Of a DNA stretch of 64,000 nt, positions 8,477 to 17,290 are shown one piece after another. The DNA is from Micromonospora profundi (GTDB taxonomy: Bacteria; Actinomycetota; Actinomycetes; Mycobacteriales; Micromonosporaceae). The stretch spans positions 3,753,001 to 3,817,000 of the forward strand of contig NZ_JAATJK010000001.1 of assembly GCF_011927785.1 (NCBI RefSeq). Reading direction: 5' to 3'. The notes under the pieces were generated by a model. That model had not been told where the DNA came from. It was given only the letters and a program-made list of their open reading frames with translations, and did no database searches. The first letter of the stretch is position 1. Each line of letters starts with the position of its first letter. A program made the position numbers and the translations under genes.

Positions 8477-9343
8477 GTGACCACCACCCGTCCTCTCCGG
8501 CCCGCCGCCAGCCCCACAGTGCGCCGTCGACGCATCGCCCGGGAGCTCCGCCAGCTTCGGGAACGCGCGGGAATGACACTTGATGTGGCCGCCCGCCAAC
8601 TCGACATGTCCAAGAGCAACCTCTCGCGGATCGAGAACGCGCAGATCGGCATCAAGCCCCGCGACGTCCGGGCGGCACTCGCCCTCTACGCGGTCACCGG
8701 AGCGGACGCCGAGGCACTCATCGAGATCGCCCGGGGCGCACAGCAACGCGGCTGGTGGCAGAACTACAGCGACGTGCTGCCGGAGTGGTTCGAGTTCTAC
8801 GTCGGGCTGGAGGCCGAGGCGGCGGCACTGCGCACGTACGAGGCCGAGTCGGTTCCCGGCCTGTTGCAGACCGAGGCGTACGCCCGGGCCATCTTCCGCC
8901 GCACCGCTGGCGAGGACGGCCTGGAGCGCAAGGTCGCGGCCCGGCTGCACCGGCAGGGGGTGCTGCGCCGCGACGAGCCCGTCGAACTGTCGGTGGTGCT
9001 CAACGAGGCGGTGCTGCTGCGCCCGGTCGGCGGCCCGACGGTGATGGCCGAACAACTGGCTCACATGATCCAGATCGCCCAGCTACCCAACGTGACAATC
9101 CAGGTACTTCCGTTCGCGGCCGGCGGGCACCCGGCGATGAGCACCCCGTACGTGATCCTCAACTTCGCCGACGCCGCCGACGCTTCAGTGGTTTACCTGG
9201 ATAACCTCACGGTCGGGCTGGCTCTGGAGGATGCCGATCATGTGCACGGGTATAGCCTTCTGCACGAGGAGCTGTGCCGGATGGCACTCGATCCGGGGAC
9301 ATCGATGACCCGTCTCGAGGAGGCTTCTCGTAACTTTGCGTGA
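8477..9343 (+). CDS. XRE-family regulator with DUF5753 domain
   Basis: The N-terminal helix-turn-helix (RRRIARELRQLRERAGMTL, then ARQLDMSKSNLSRIENAQ) is followed by the DUF5753 domain: the GWWQNYSDVLPEWFEFYVGLE block, EAESVPGLLQTEAYARA, and IQVLPFAAGGHPAMSTPY. This is the WhiJ/BldB-system type of actinobacterial regulator, often found beside a DUF397 protein, as here. GTG 8477 gives 288 residues. A GGAGG is too close to be an ideal ribosome site, so the start is the least certain part; an in-frame TTG lies 24 bases upstream. The pair probably acts in developmental or antibiotic control. Confidence 0.87.
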   Translation: MTTTRPLRPAASPTVRRRRIARELRQLRERAGMTLDVAARQLDMSKSNLSRIENAQIGIKPRDVRAALALYAVTGADAEALIEIARGAQQRGWWQNYSDVLPEWFEFYVGLEAEAAALRTYEAESVPGLLQTEAYARAIFRRTAGEDGLERKVAARLHRQGVLRRDEPVELSVVLNEAVLLRPVGGPTVMAEQLAHMIQIAQLPNVTIQVLPFAAGGHPAMSTPYVILNFADAADASVVYLDNLTVGLALEDADHVHGYSLLHEELCRMALDPGTSMTRLEEASRNFA

Positions 9344-9382
9344 CCGCATCTGTGGCACGCCGACAGACGAGAGGTACGGCGG

Positions 9383-9583
9383 ATGACGGCGCTCGACCTG
9401 ACCCGGGCGGACTGGCGCACCAGCACGCGCAGCAGTGGCAACGGAAACTGCGTGGAGGTCGCGACAGTCGACGGTCAGGTCGCCGTCCGGGACAGCAAGG
9501 ACCGCTCCGGACCGGTGCTCGCCTTCGGCCCGACAACCTGGCGCCTCTTCCTGCGGAGTCTCGGCGAGGACCAGAGAGGCTGA
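9383..9583 (+). CDS. DUF397 domain protein
   Basis: This 66-residue protein is a complete DUF397 domain, with the diagnostic WRTSTRSSGNGNCVEVA near the N-terminus and VAVRDSKDRSGPVLAF in the middle. DUF397 proteins are small partners of XRE-DUF5753 regulators, and some pairs act like toxin-antitoxin or anti-regulator modules. The ATG at 9383 lies 39 bases after the regulator stop with a weak GAGG upstream. The two genes are therefore almost certainly one operon. Confidence 0.9.
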   Translation: MTALDLTRADWRTSTRSSGNGNCVEVATVDGQVAVRDSKDRSGPVLAFGPTTWRLFLRSLGEDQRG

Positions 9584-9591
9584 GCCCTCCC

Positions 9592-9655
9592 GAGCCGGTG
9601 CGACGGCTGAGCCCGTGGAGCCGGTGCGACGGCTGAGCCCGTGGAGCCGGTGCGA
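9592..9655. repeat. 26-bp tandem repeat, about 2.5 copies
   Basis: Two exact 26-bp units (9592-9617, 9618-9643) and a partial third (9644-9655) lie between the DUF397 stop and the helicase gene. They include the possible upstream GTG start of the helicase. Each unit holds GAGCCGGTGCGACGGCTGAG. Confidence 0.85.
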
Positions 9656-9664
9656 GACTGGGCC

Positions 9665-12202
9665 GTGCTCTCCGACGTAACCCTGGACCTGCCGGTACGC
9701 CCGGCGCTGCCGGCGCTGACGGCCGCGCTCGACGCGGCCGGCGCCGCGGTCCTGGTGGCCCCGCCGGGTACCGGTAAGACGACCCTCGCCCCGCTGGCCG
9801 TGGCCGACCGGGTCGACGGGCGGGTGGTCATCGCGCAACCACGCCGGGTGGCGGCGCGCGCCGCGGCCCGCCGGATGGCCGAGCTGCTCGGTGAGCGCGT
9901 GGGTGAGCGCGTCGGCTACGCGGTACGCGGTGAGCGCCGGGTCGGCCCTGCCACACGGATCGAAGTGGTCACCACCGGCCTGCTGGTCCGCCGGCTGCAC
10001 CACGATCCGGAGTTGCCCGGCACGGGCGCCGTGCTGCTCGACGAGTGCCACGAGCGACAGCTCGACGCCGACCTCGCGCTGGCCTTCACTGTGGAGGCGC
10101 GGGCCGCCCTCCGGCCGGACCTGTGGCTCCTGGCCATGTCCGCCACCCCGGACACCGACCGGTTCGCCGCGCTGCTCGGCGGCACCAGCGCGGCCCCGGT
10201 GGTCCGTGCCGAGTCGGCGCTGCATCCGGTACGACGGATCTGGGCGCCGCCGACCCGGCCGATAGCGCCTCCCGGAGCCGGGCCTGTGGACCGCGCGCTG
10301 CTCGACCACGTGGCGGCCACCGTTCGCCGGGCACTGCGCGAGCACGAGGGTGACGTCCTGGTGTTCCTGCCGGGCGCCGGTGAGATCGCCGCTGTCACCG
10401 GCCGGCTCGCCGACCTTCGGGGCACAGTCGCGCTGCTGCCGCTGCACGGTCGTCAGCGAGCCGCCGAGCAGGACGCGGCCCTGCGGCCCCGGGGCGGCGC
10501 TTCCGACGGCGGGCGGCGCGTGGTGCTGGCGACCGCGCTCGCCGAGACCAGCCTCACCGTGCCGGGCGTGCGGGTGGTGGTGGACGCGGGACTGTCCCGG
10601 GTGCCGCGCATCGACCTGGCCCGTGGACTGGGCGCGCTGGTCACCGTGCCGGTCTCCCGGGCCGCCGCCACCCAGCGCGCCGGGCGAGCCGGCCGGGAGG
10701 CACCGGGGTACGTCTACCGCTGCTGGTCGGAGGCCACCCACGAGCGTCTGCCCGCCCGGCCGGAGCCGGAGATCGCCACCGCCGACCTGACCGGGTTCGC
10801 ACTGGAGCTGGCCGCCTGGGGCCGGCCCGACGGGGTCGGACTCGCGCTGCCCGACCCGCCGCCGGCCGCCGCCATGGCGGTGGCCCGGGACACCCTGCAG
10901 ACGTTGGGCGCGATCGACGCGGACGGTCGGATCACCGCGCGGGGGCGGGCCATCGCCGCTGCCGGCGCGCACCCACGGCTGGCCCGCGCGCTGCTCGACG
11001 GCGCCGGTCGGGTCGGCGCCGACCGGGCGGCCGAGGTGGTGGCAGTGCTCGCCGAGGACAGCGCGGCCGGCCCGGGCGACGACCTGGTGGCCGGCTGGCG
11101 ACGGCTGCGCGGCGGGGTCGACGCGGGCGCCACGGCGCGTTGGCGCACCGAGGTACGCCGGCTGCGCGCCGCGCTGCCCTCCTACGCCCCTCGGCAGGGG
11201 CGGGCCGGCTCGGCAGAGCTCACCGACGATCTAGCCGCCGGGCTGCTTGTCGGTCTCGCGTACCCCGAGCGGTTGGCGCGGGTGCGGCGGCCGGGCGGGT
11301 CGGCGTACCTCATGACGGGTGGCACCGCCGCGGAGCTGGCGGTCGGGTCGGGGTTGACCGGGTCCGACTGGCTGGCGGTGGCCGTCGCGGACCGCTCCCC
11401 CGGCGCTCCGTCGGCGCGGATCCGCCGGGCCGTCCCACTGGACGAGGCGACCGCCCGCGAGGCCGCCGGCCCGCTGCTGTCCACGCGGAGGGAGGTCGGC
11501 TGGGCCGACGGGGACGTGGTGGCCCGGGAGGTGACCCGGCTGGGCGCGATCGAGCTGGTGGCGCGTCGGCTGGACCGCCCGGACCGGGCGGACGTGGCGG
11601 CGGCGTTGCTTGCCGGTCTGGGCCAGGAGGGGTTGGGGCTGCTGCCCTGGACGCCGGCGGCGCGGGCACTGCGCGAGCGGATGGCGTTCTGCAGGCACCA
11701 CCTCGGCGACGAGTGGCCGGACGTCGGCGACGAGGCGCTTGTCGCCGCCGCGCCGACCTGGCTCGGCCCGGAACTCGCCGCCGCCCGGCGACGCGCCGAC
11801 CTGGGTCGGGTCGACGTGACCTCGGCGCTGCGCCGTCTGCTGCCCTGGGCGCAGGCCGCCCGGCTGGACGAGTTGGCCCCGGAGCGCATCGAGGTGCCCA
11901 GCGGGTCACGGATCCGGGTGGACTACGCCGACCCGGCGGCGCCGGTGCTGGCGGTGAAACTCCAGGAGACGTTCGGCTGGCCGGTGGCCCCGCGCGTCGC
12001 CGGTGGCCGGGTGCCGGTGCTGCTGCACCTGCTCTCCCCGGCGGGCCGGCCGGTGGCGGTCACCGCCGACCTGGCGTCGTTCTGGCGGACGGGCTATCCG
12101 CAGGTCCGCTCGGAGTTGCGGGGACGTTATCCGCGCCACCCGTGGCCGGAGGACCCGGGCACCGCGACACCCACCCGGCGTGCCGCGCCCCGGCGGCGCT
12201 GA
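9665..12202 (+). CDS. hrpB: ATP-dependent helicase HrpB
   Basis: This is an SF2 DEAH-type helicase of the HrpB family. Motif I is APPGTGKTT (near residue 35), motif II is DECHERQLDADLAL (a DECH form) and motif III is SATPD. Motifs V/VI include ALAETSLTVPGV and TQRAGRAGR. A helicase-associated domain and the HrpB-specific C-terminus follow (ERIEVPSGSRIRVDY...LKLQETFG-like segment). The length of 845 aa fits. GTG 9665 keeps the conserved N-terminus. GTG 9641 lies within a tandem repeat and is possible; neither has a good ribosome site. In other bacteria HrpB is dispensable and its role is unclear. A separate HrpA gene is also present in this window. Confidence 0.9.
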   Translation: MLSDVTLDLPVRPALPALTAALDAAGAAVLVAPPGTGKTTLAPLAVADRVDGRVVIAQPRRVAARAAARRMAELLGERVGERVGYAVRGERRVGPATRIEVVTTGLLVRRLHHDPELPGTGAVLLDECHERQLDADLALAFTVEARAALRPDLWLLAMSATPDTDRFAALLGGTSAAPVVRAESALHPVRRIWAPPTRPIAPPGAGPVDRALLDHVAATVRRALREHEGDVLVFLPGAGEIAAVTGRLADLRGTVALLPLHGRQRAAEQDAALRPRGGASDGGRRVVLATALAETSLTVPGVRVVVDAGLSRVPRIDLARGLGALVTVPVSRAAATQRAGRAGREAPGYVYRCWSEATHERLPARPEPEIATADLTGFALELAAWGRPDGVGLALPDPPPAAAMAVARDTLQTLGAIDADGRITARGRAIAAAGAHPRLARALLDGAGRVGADRAAEVVAVLAEDSAAGPGDDLVAGWRRLRGGVDAGATARWRTEVRRLRAALPSYAPRQGRAGSAELTDDLAAGLLVGLAYPERLARVRRPGGSAYLMTGGTAAELAVGSGLTGSDWLAVAVADRSPGAPSARIRRAVPLDEATAREAAGPLLSTRREVGWADGDVVAREVTRLGAIELVARRLDRPDRADVAAALLAGLGQEGLGLLPWTPAARALRERMAFCRHHLGDEWPDVGDEALVAAAPTWLGPELAAARRRADLGRVDVTSALRRLLPWAQAARLDELAPERIEVPSGSRIRVDYADPAAPVLAVKLQETFGWPVAPRVAGGRVPVLLHLLSPAGRPVAVTADLASFWRTGYPQVRSELRGRYPRHPWPEDPGTATPTRRAAPRRR

Positions 12203-12209
12203 CGGCCCG

Positions 12210-12935
12210 CTATTCCTCGACGACGTCGGCCACCACCACTGTGACGTTGTCCGGCGCGCCCGCGTGCAGCGCCAGGTCGATGAGCTTGCCGGCGCAGGCG
12301 TCCCGGTCCGGATAGGTGGTGAGCACCTCGGCGAGGGTGTCCGGGCGGACGACGTTGGAGAGGCCGTCGCTGCACAGCAGCCACCGGTCGCCGGCGCGGG
12401 GCACCATCGTCGCGTACGACGGGTTCACGTCCTCGCCCTGCAACGCCTGGGTGACGACCGCCCGGCGTGGGTGGCTGCTGGCCTGGTCGGCGGTGATCAC
12501 ACCCTGGTCGACAAGCATCTGGACGAAGGTGTCGTCGCGGGTGACCTGTTTGAGCACACCCTCGCGGAACAGGTAGGCCCGCGAGTCGCCGATGTGTGCC
12601 AGGGCCAGGCAGGTGCCGGTACGGGCGAAGAGCAGGGCGGTCAGGGTGGTGCCCATGCCCTGGCGCTCCGGGTCCTCGGCGACAGCCGCACTGATCCGGG
12701 CGGTGGCCAGCGCGATGCCGCCTTCGAGCGCGGCCACCAGGGCGTCCTCGGGTGTCTCCACGTCCAGCGGAGCGACCGCGTCGATGGTGAGCGCGCTGGC
12801 CAGGTCACCGGCGGCCATTCCGCCCATACCGTCGGCGACGGCGACGAGCCAGGTGCCGGCGTGCAGGGCGTCCTGGTTTCCGCTGCGGATCAGCCCACGG
12901 TCGCTCGTTCCCACGGAACGCAGCTTCAGGGTCAT
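12210..12935 (-). CDS. PP2C-family serine/threonine phosphatase
   Basis: This metal-dependent phosphatase of 241 residues has the PPM motifs in order: SDRGLIRSGNQD (motif 1), VAVADGMGGMAAGDLAS (motif 2, with metal-binding Asp and Gly), MGTTLTALL, LAHIGDSRAYLFR, LLCSDGLSNVV and PDNVTVVVAD. It resembles the catalytic part of PstP but has no transmembrane or extracellular domain, so it is a soluble enzyme. It likely dephosphorylates Ser/Thr kinase targets. It is convergent with hrpB (seven-base gap) and stands alone; no kinase gene is adjacent. Confidence 0.92.
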   Translation of the reverse strand: MTLKLRSVGTSDRGLIRSGNQDALHAGTWLVAVADGMGGMAAGDLASALTIDAVAPLDVETPEDALVAALEGGIALATARISAAVAEDPERQGMGTTLTALLFARTGTCLALAHIGDSRAYLFREGVLKQVTRDDTFVQMLVDQGVITADQASSHPRRAVVTQALQGEDVNPSYATMVPRAGDRWLLCSDGLSNVVRPDTLAEVLTTYPDRDACAGKLIDLALHAGAPDNVTVVVADVVEE

Positions 12936-13198
12936 GGGTGGCAGCCTGCCAGGCGAAGGGCGCAGTTGTCTCTAGGAGATCAGGACGACGGTGCGTGGCG
13001 CGGTGAATCTCACGTTCGCGCGCCGTCGTTTCGCGCCCGCCCGGCCTCTCCTGCCGCCCTCGTCGAACGCGACAACCCATCCAGTCGGATCAATTGACAG
13101 GAGGTAGCGCCACTGGAAACATCGAGCCGATACCTGGGAGCGCTCCCAGGTTTTGCCACCACCACCTGCCTCACTTCCCGTCCCGGAAGGACTCCCCC
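12936..13198. promoter_or_regulatory. Promoter region of the cellulase gene
   Basis: The region holds TTGACA at 13094-13099 as a strong -35 candidate, with a weaker AAACAT about 17 bases downstream as -10. A perfect CebR-type palindrome follows 12 or so bases later. No gene is seen in the 263 bases. Confidence 0.5.
13135..13148. promoter_or_regulatory. CebR-type operator
   Basis: TGGGAGCGCTCCCA is a perfect 14-bp palindrome identical to the known CebR box of streptomycetes, where the LacI-family repressor CebR represses cellulose-use genes until cello-oligosaccharides bind it. It lies 50 bases upstream of the GH9 cellulase start, between the promoter and the gene. Repression relieved by cellobiose or cellotriose is the expected control. 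Confidence 0.88.
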
Positions 13199-15808
13199 GT
13201 GACGCCACACCGACGCCGCCTCCTACTGGCTGCGGCGACCACACTGGCCCTCACCGGCGCGGGTGCCGGCGCGGCCTACGCCGCCCCACCCCCGGATGCC
13301 CCCGAACAGATCGAGAACGGCGACTTCAGCGCCGGTGTGAGCCCCTGGTTCTCCTACGGCACCGACGCGCTCACGGTGACCGACGGCCGGCTCTGCACCA
13401 CCGTCCCCGGTGGGCTTGCCAACCCGTGGGACGCCGGCATCGGCCAGGACGGCGTGCCGCTCATCGCCGGCGCCGAATACACCCTCGGCTTCGACATCTC
13501 CGCCACTCCCGGCACCGCCGTCAAGGCGGTGTTGCAACTCGGCAGCGCCCCCTACACGACCTACGCCGCAGTGGACGCCGCCGCCACCGGCACCGCCCAG
13601 CGGTTCGAGCAGACCTTCACCGTCCCGGACGACAACTCCGGTGCCCAGCTGATCTTCCAGGTCGGCGGCAGCGCCGCGGCGCAGACAGTCTGCCTCGACG
13701 ACGTGTCGCTGCGCGGCGGCGAACCCCCTGAGCCGTACGTGCCGGACACCGGGCCACGGGTACGCGTCAACCAGGTCGGCTACCTGCCCGGCGGGCCGAA
13801 GAACGCCACAGTGGTCACGGAGGCCACCGAGCCGCTGCCGTGGCAGCTGCGCTCGGCCGCCGGCGCCGTCCTGGCCAGCGGCACCACCACAGCGCGGGGC
13901 GTCGACGAAGCCTCCGGGCAGAACGTGCAGACCCTCGACTTCTCCAGCTACCGCACGCCCGGCAGCGGGCTGACGCTCACCGTGGACGGTGAGACCAGCC
14001 ACCCGTTCGACATCTCCGGCACCCTCTACAACCAGCTGCGCTCCGACTCGCTGCAGTTCTTCTACGCCCAGCGCAGCGGCATCGCCATCGACGGCGACCT
14101 GATCGGCGACGAGTACGCCCGCCCCGCCGGTCACCTCGACGTGGCCCCCAACCAGGGCGACACCAACGTGCCGTGCCAGCCGGGCGTCTGCGACTACTCG
14201 CTGGACGTGCGCGGCGGCTGGTACGACGCCGGCGACCACGGCAAGTACGTGGTCAACGGCGGCATCGCCACCTACCAGCTGCTGAACACCTTCGAGCGGA
14301 CCAAGACGGCGGCCACCGCGGCCGGCGGCGCCGCGCTGGCAGACAGCACGCTGCGGGTGCCCGAGCGCGGCAACGCCGTGCCGGACATCCTCGACGAGGC
14401 CCGCTGGGAGCTGGAGTTCCTGCTGCGCATGCAGGTCCCCGCCGGAAAGCCGCTCGCCGGAATGGTCCACCACAAGATCCACGACCGGAACTGGACGGGC
14501 CTGCCGCTCGCCCCGGAGGACGACCCGCAGCCGCGCGAGCTGCACGCGCCGTCGACGGCTGCCACCCTCAACCTCGCCGCCACCGCCGCCCAGTGCGCGC
14601 GGCTCTACGCCCCCTACGACGCGGCGTTCGCGGCCCGCTGCGGCACTGCCGCGAAGACGGCCTACAGCGCCGCCAAGGCACACCCTGCGGTGTACGCCAG
14701 CCCGACCGACGGCACGGGCGGCGGCGCGTACGACGACAGCAACGTCACCGACGAGTTCTACTGGGCGGCGGCCGAGCTGTACCTCACCACCGGGGCGCAG
14801 ACCTACCTGACCGACCTGACCGCCTCGCCGCACCACACCGGGGACGTGTTCGACAGCCGTGGCTTCGGCTGGCAGAGCGTCGCCGCGCTGGGCCGCCTCG
14901 ACCTGGCCACAGTGCCCAACGGGCTGCCCACCGCCGACGTGACCCGGATCCGCGCCTCGGTCACCGCCGCCGCCGACGCGTACCTCGCCGAGCTGCGCCG
15001 GCAGGCGTACGGGCTGCCGATGCCCGGTGACGCCAACAGCTACTTCTGGGGCGGCAACAGCAACGTCATCAACAACGCCGTGGTGCTGGCCACCGCGTTC
15101 GACCTGACCCGCAACCCCGTCTACCGCGACGGTGCCGTGCAGGCCATGGACTACATCTTCGGTCGCAACGCCCTGAACATCTCCTACGTCACCGGCTGGG
15201 GCGAGCACGCCGCCCAGAACCAGCACAGCCGGATCTTCGGCCACCAGCTCGACCCCAGCATGCCCCGACCGCCCGCCGGCTCCATCGCCGGTGGCCCGAA
15301 CGCGGCCCTCCAGGACCCGTTCGTGGCGAAGTTGCTCGCCGGCTGCGAGCCGATGTTCTGCTACGTCGACGACATCAACTCGTACTCCACGAACGAGGTG
15401 GCGATCAACTGGAACTCGGCGCTGGCGTGGATCTCCTCGTTCCTTGCCGACCAGGGCGACGCCGGTGCGGTGCCGGCCACCACGTGCTCGGTGAGCTACA
15501 GCAACTACGGCACCTGGCAGGGCGGCACCGGATTCACCGCGCAGTTGACCATCAAGAACACCGGCACCACGGCGGTCAACGGCTGGAGCGTGCGGTTCGC
15601 GTTCACCGGCGACCAGCGTATCCGTGAGGCGTGGCTGGCAAAGGTCACCCAGGCCGGCGCGACGGTGACCGCGAAGGACGAGTCGCACAACGCCAAGATT
15701 GCTCCCGGCGGCACTGTGACGTTCGGCTTCAACGCGACCACATCGGGCGGGGCCAACCCCAACCCGGGCCTGGTCACCGTCAACGGCGGGGCCTGCTCAC
15801 TGAGCTGA
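13199..15808 (+). CDS. Secreted GH9 endoglucanase with CBM4/9-like and CBM2 modules
   Basis: This 869-residue secreted enzyme hydrolyses beta-1,4 links in cellulose. Modules in order: a signal peptide ([18 protein letters not shown] ... AYAAP), a CBM4/9-like jelly roll (about residues 35-180, [12 protein letters not shown]), a CelD-type Ig domain ([18 protein letters not shown]), the GH9 catalytic domain ([17 protein letters not shown] with the catalytic Asp pair; [13 protein letters not shown] near its end), and a C-terminal CBM2 (about 763-869, [11 protein letters not shown]). GTG 13199 is preceded by GGAAGGA. A CebR operator lies upstream and a hairpin terminator downstream, so it is a single-gene unit. 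Confidence 0.95.
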   Translation: MTPHRRRLLLAAATTLALTGAGAGAAYAAPPPDAPEQIENGDFSAGVSPWFSYGTDALTVTDGRLCTTVPGGLANPWDAGIGQDGVPLIAGAEYTLGFDISATPGTAVKAVLQLGSAPYTTYAAVDAAATGTAQRFEQTFTVPDDNSGAQLIFQVGGSAAAQTVCLDDVSLRGGEPPEPYVPDTGPRVRVNQVGYLPGGPKNATVVTEATEPLPWQLRSAAGAVLASGTTTARGVDEASGQNVQTLDFSSYRTPGSGLTLTVDGETSHPFDISGTLYNQLRSDSLQFFYAQRSGIAIDGDLIGDEYARPAGHLDVAPNQGDTNVPCQPGVCDYSLDVRGGWYDAGDHGKYVVNGGIATYQLLNTFERTKTAATAAGGAALADSTLRVPERGNAVPDILDEARWELEFLLRMQVPAGKPLAGMVHHKIHDRNWTGLPLAPEDDPQPRELHAPSTAATLNLAATAAQCARLYAPYDAAFAARCGTAAKTAYSAAKAHPAVYASPTDGTGGGAYDDSNVTDEFYWAAAELYLTTGAQTYLTDLTASPHHTGDVFDSRGFGWQSVAALGRLDLATVPNGLPTADVTRIRASVTAAADAYLAELRRQAYGLPMPGDANSYFWGGNSNVINNAVVLATAFDLTRNPVYRDGAVQAMDYIFGRNALNISYVTGWGEHAAQNQHSRIFGHQLDPSMPRPPAGSIAGGPNAALQDPFVAKLLAGCEPMFCYVDDINSYSTNEVAINWNSALAWISSFLADQGDAGAVPATTCSVSYSNYGTWQGGTGFTAQLTIKNTGTTAVNGWSVRFAFTGDQRIREAWLAKVTQAGATVTAKDESHNAKIAPGGTVTFGFNATTSGGANPNPGLVTVNGGACSLS

Positions 15809-15828
15809 CCCTGACCTGATCGGTACGG

Positions 15829-15857
15829 CTGGTGGCCGCTCCCCGGGCGGCCACCAG
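15829..15857. terminator. Hairpin terminator after the cellulase gene
   Basis: CTGGTGGCCGC (15829-15839) pairs perfectly with GCGGCCACCAG (15847-15857) around a 7-base loop, 20 bases after the stop. Confidence 0.75.
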
Positions 15858-15973
15858 CCCCGCACCGCGAGCCTCGGGCACTGCCGCTCCCCTGTGGCTC
15901 CTGCGACGCTTTCGAGCCCCGATGACGTGAGCGATTCACCAAATCCGGTGGACCTCTGCCGACGGCGTACCCG

Positions 15974-16939
15974 ATGGTGGTGGCCATGGACGGCCACGAG
16001 CTGACCGACGCCGAACGCCGAGTGTGGGCGGCGGTGCCGGCCGGGACGCGGGCCGCGCTGACCGGCCTGTCCGGTGCGGACCTGCGTACCCTGCTGCTGG
16101 GCGTGGCCCGCGACCGCGCGGCCACCGTGCACCCGGCCGACGTGGTCCGCCGCTGGCGCGAGGACCGCTTCGTCCGCCCGGCCCGCGCCGACCCCCGCGC
16201 GCTCGCTCAGCTCGAAGCGCGGATGTGGCAACTGCTACCGGCCGACGTCTGCGGAGTGGAGCTGTCGCCGGTCGTACCGGTGGGCACCTGCACGGCGGTC
16301 GCACCTGTCAGCCAGAACAGGATCGTCACCACCATGCGCGCCAGCGAGGTCCTGAGCGATCCCACGAACGCCCTCGCGATCGAGGCGGCCCTACGTCGCC
16401 GCCGGGGCGGCGAGGTGCACCTCGCCGCCGCCCACCGGGTGCTGCGGGCACAGGACTTCGGCGGCGGCGCGTCGGCGCACTTCCGGCTCTTCGCCCTGGT
16501 CTCCAGCGCACGCGACGCCGGCTCGGGCAGCACGCAGGCACGGCTGCTGATCCGGCACCTCACCTACTGGCGGACAGTCCTCGCCGACCTGGCACCAGCG
16601 GCCGTACCCCAACTGCACATCACTGTCTTCGACGACGAGGTCATCCGGGAGCGCTTGGCCGACACCGTCCGACCGGCACTGGACGGAAACGCCGCGTCGG
16701 CGGGCGACGCGCAGGCCCTCGGCCAGCCCTTGGTGCCGCTCGTGGACGAGCCGGAGCGGCGACGCGGCCGGAGCTACTACACCGGTTGCGCCATCCGGAT
16801 CACAGTGCGGGGCGGCGGGCTGGAGGTCGGCGATGGCGGCCTCACCGACTGGACCGCCCGGTTGAGCGGCGACGCCAAGGAACGCTGCCTCGTCTCCTGC
16901 CTCGCCACCGAACGCCTCGTCGACAGCGGAGCGCGCTGA
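15974..16939 (+). CDS. Uncharacterised protein, possible class II aminoacyl-tRNA synthetase/HisZ-like fold
   Basis: I do not recognise a named family with confidence. The 321-residue protein has an N-terminal helical segment (about 1-90) and then NRIVTTMRASEVLSDPTN followed by LAIEAALRRRRG. That run resembles the 'T-R.TEVLSDPT..LALEAA-RR' block of HisZ/HisRS-like class II synthetase folds. Near the C-terminus, RSYYTGCAIRITVRGG resembles the 'YYTG..F' strand of the same fold. No anticodon-binding domain is seen. It may be a standalone paralogue that binds an amino-acid or nucleotide ligand. ATG 15974 has no clear ribosome site; ATG 15986 is an alternative start. No operon partner adjoins it. 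Confidence 0.6.
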   Translation: MVVAMDGHELTDAERRVWAAVPAGTRAALTGLSGADLRTLLLGVARDRAATVHPADVVRRWREDRFVRPARADPRALAQLEARMWQLLPADVCGVELSPVVPVGTCTAVAPVSQNRIVTTMRASEVLSDPTNALAIEAALRRRRGGEVHLAAAHRVLRAQDFGGGASAHFRLFALVSSARDAGSGSTQARLLIRHLTYWRTVLADLAPAAVPQLHITVFDDEVIRERLADTVRPALDGNAASAGDAQALGQPLVPLVDEPERRRGRSYYTGCAIRITVRGGGLEVGDGGLTDWTARLSGDAKERCLVSCLATERLVDSGAR

Positions 16940-17290
16940 GCCGACATTCCCGAGTAGCGGCCAACTGTTCGGCGCGGTCAGCCACGGACTCCCCCGTCGT
17001 CGCCGAACCGCCATATGAGTAGGAACTGCGCCACCAGGCCGGTGCCCGTCAGTCGGATCCCAACCCAGTTACCGGCGCCAGCAGCAACGGGACCGTCGAT
17101 CAGTCAGGTAGTCCACCGCGCCTGAAACGCGAGATCTTGGACAATTACCGTCCGGATGGAACGGAAACTGTCCAAGATCCGCAGCGGTTCAACCCCTTCC
17201 GCCCGTGCGGCGGCCCGGGGTTGGGCGGGCAAGCCCGAACTGCACAGCAATCTCCTTGCGTGCGTCAGGGGCCTCGGCGACGCTCGGCCC
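16940..17290. other. Intergenic region with a palindromic element
   Basis: About 350 bases without a supported gene. The reading frame open from 17156 starts inside the palindrome at 17133-17179 and is not taken as coding before 17291. The rest shows no other structure I can support. Confidence 0.5.
17133..17179. repeat. 47-bp palindromic element (REP-like)
   Basis: GATCTTGGACA (17133-17143) and TGTCCAAGATC (17169-17179) are perfect 11-bp arms, and the pairing continues imperfectly inwards. It ends with CCAAGATCCGC, an 11-mer also found in the larger palindrome at 44640. It may be an extragenic repeat or a transcription attenuator for the YCII gene. Confidence 0.75.

Noticed and set aside
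8339..9064. Upstream extension of the GPP34 frame to 450 codons
   Set aside because: It would run antisense through the XRE-DUF5753 gene and adds no domain; TTG 8338 has a ribosome site.
9185..10972. Long antisense frame of about 595 codons opposite the XRE, DUF397 and hrpB genes
   Set aside because: Composition is Gly/Arg/Pro-rich with no recognisable domain; it is a GC-codon shadow of well-supported genes.
13223..15688. An 821-codon antisense frame opposite the cellulase gene
   Set aside because: It has no domain or ribosome site and mirrors the third-position G/C bias of the real gene.
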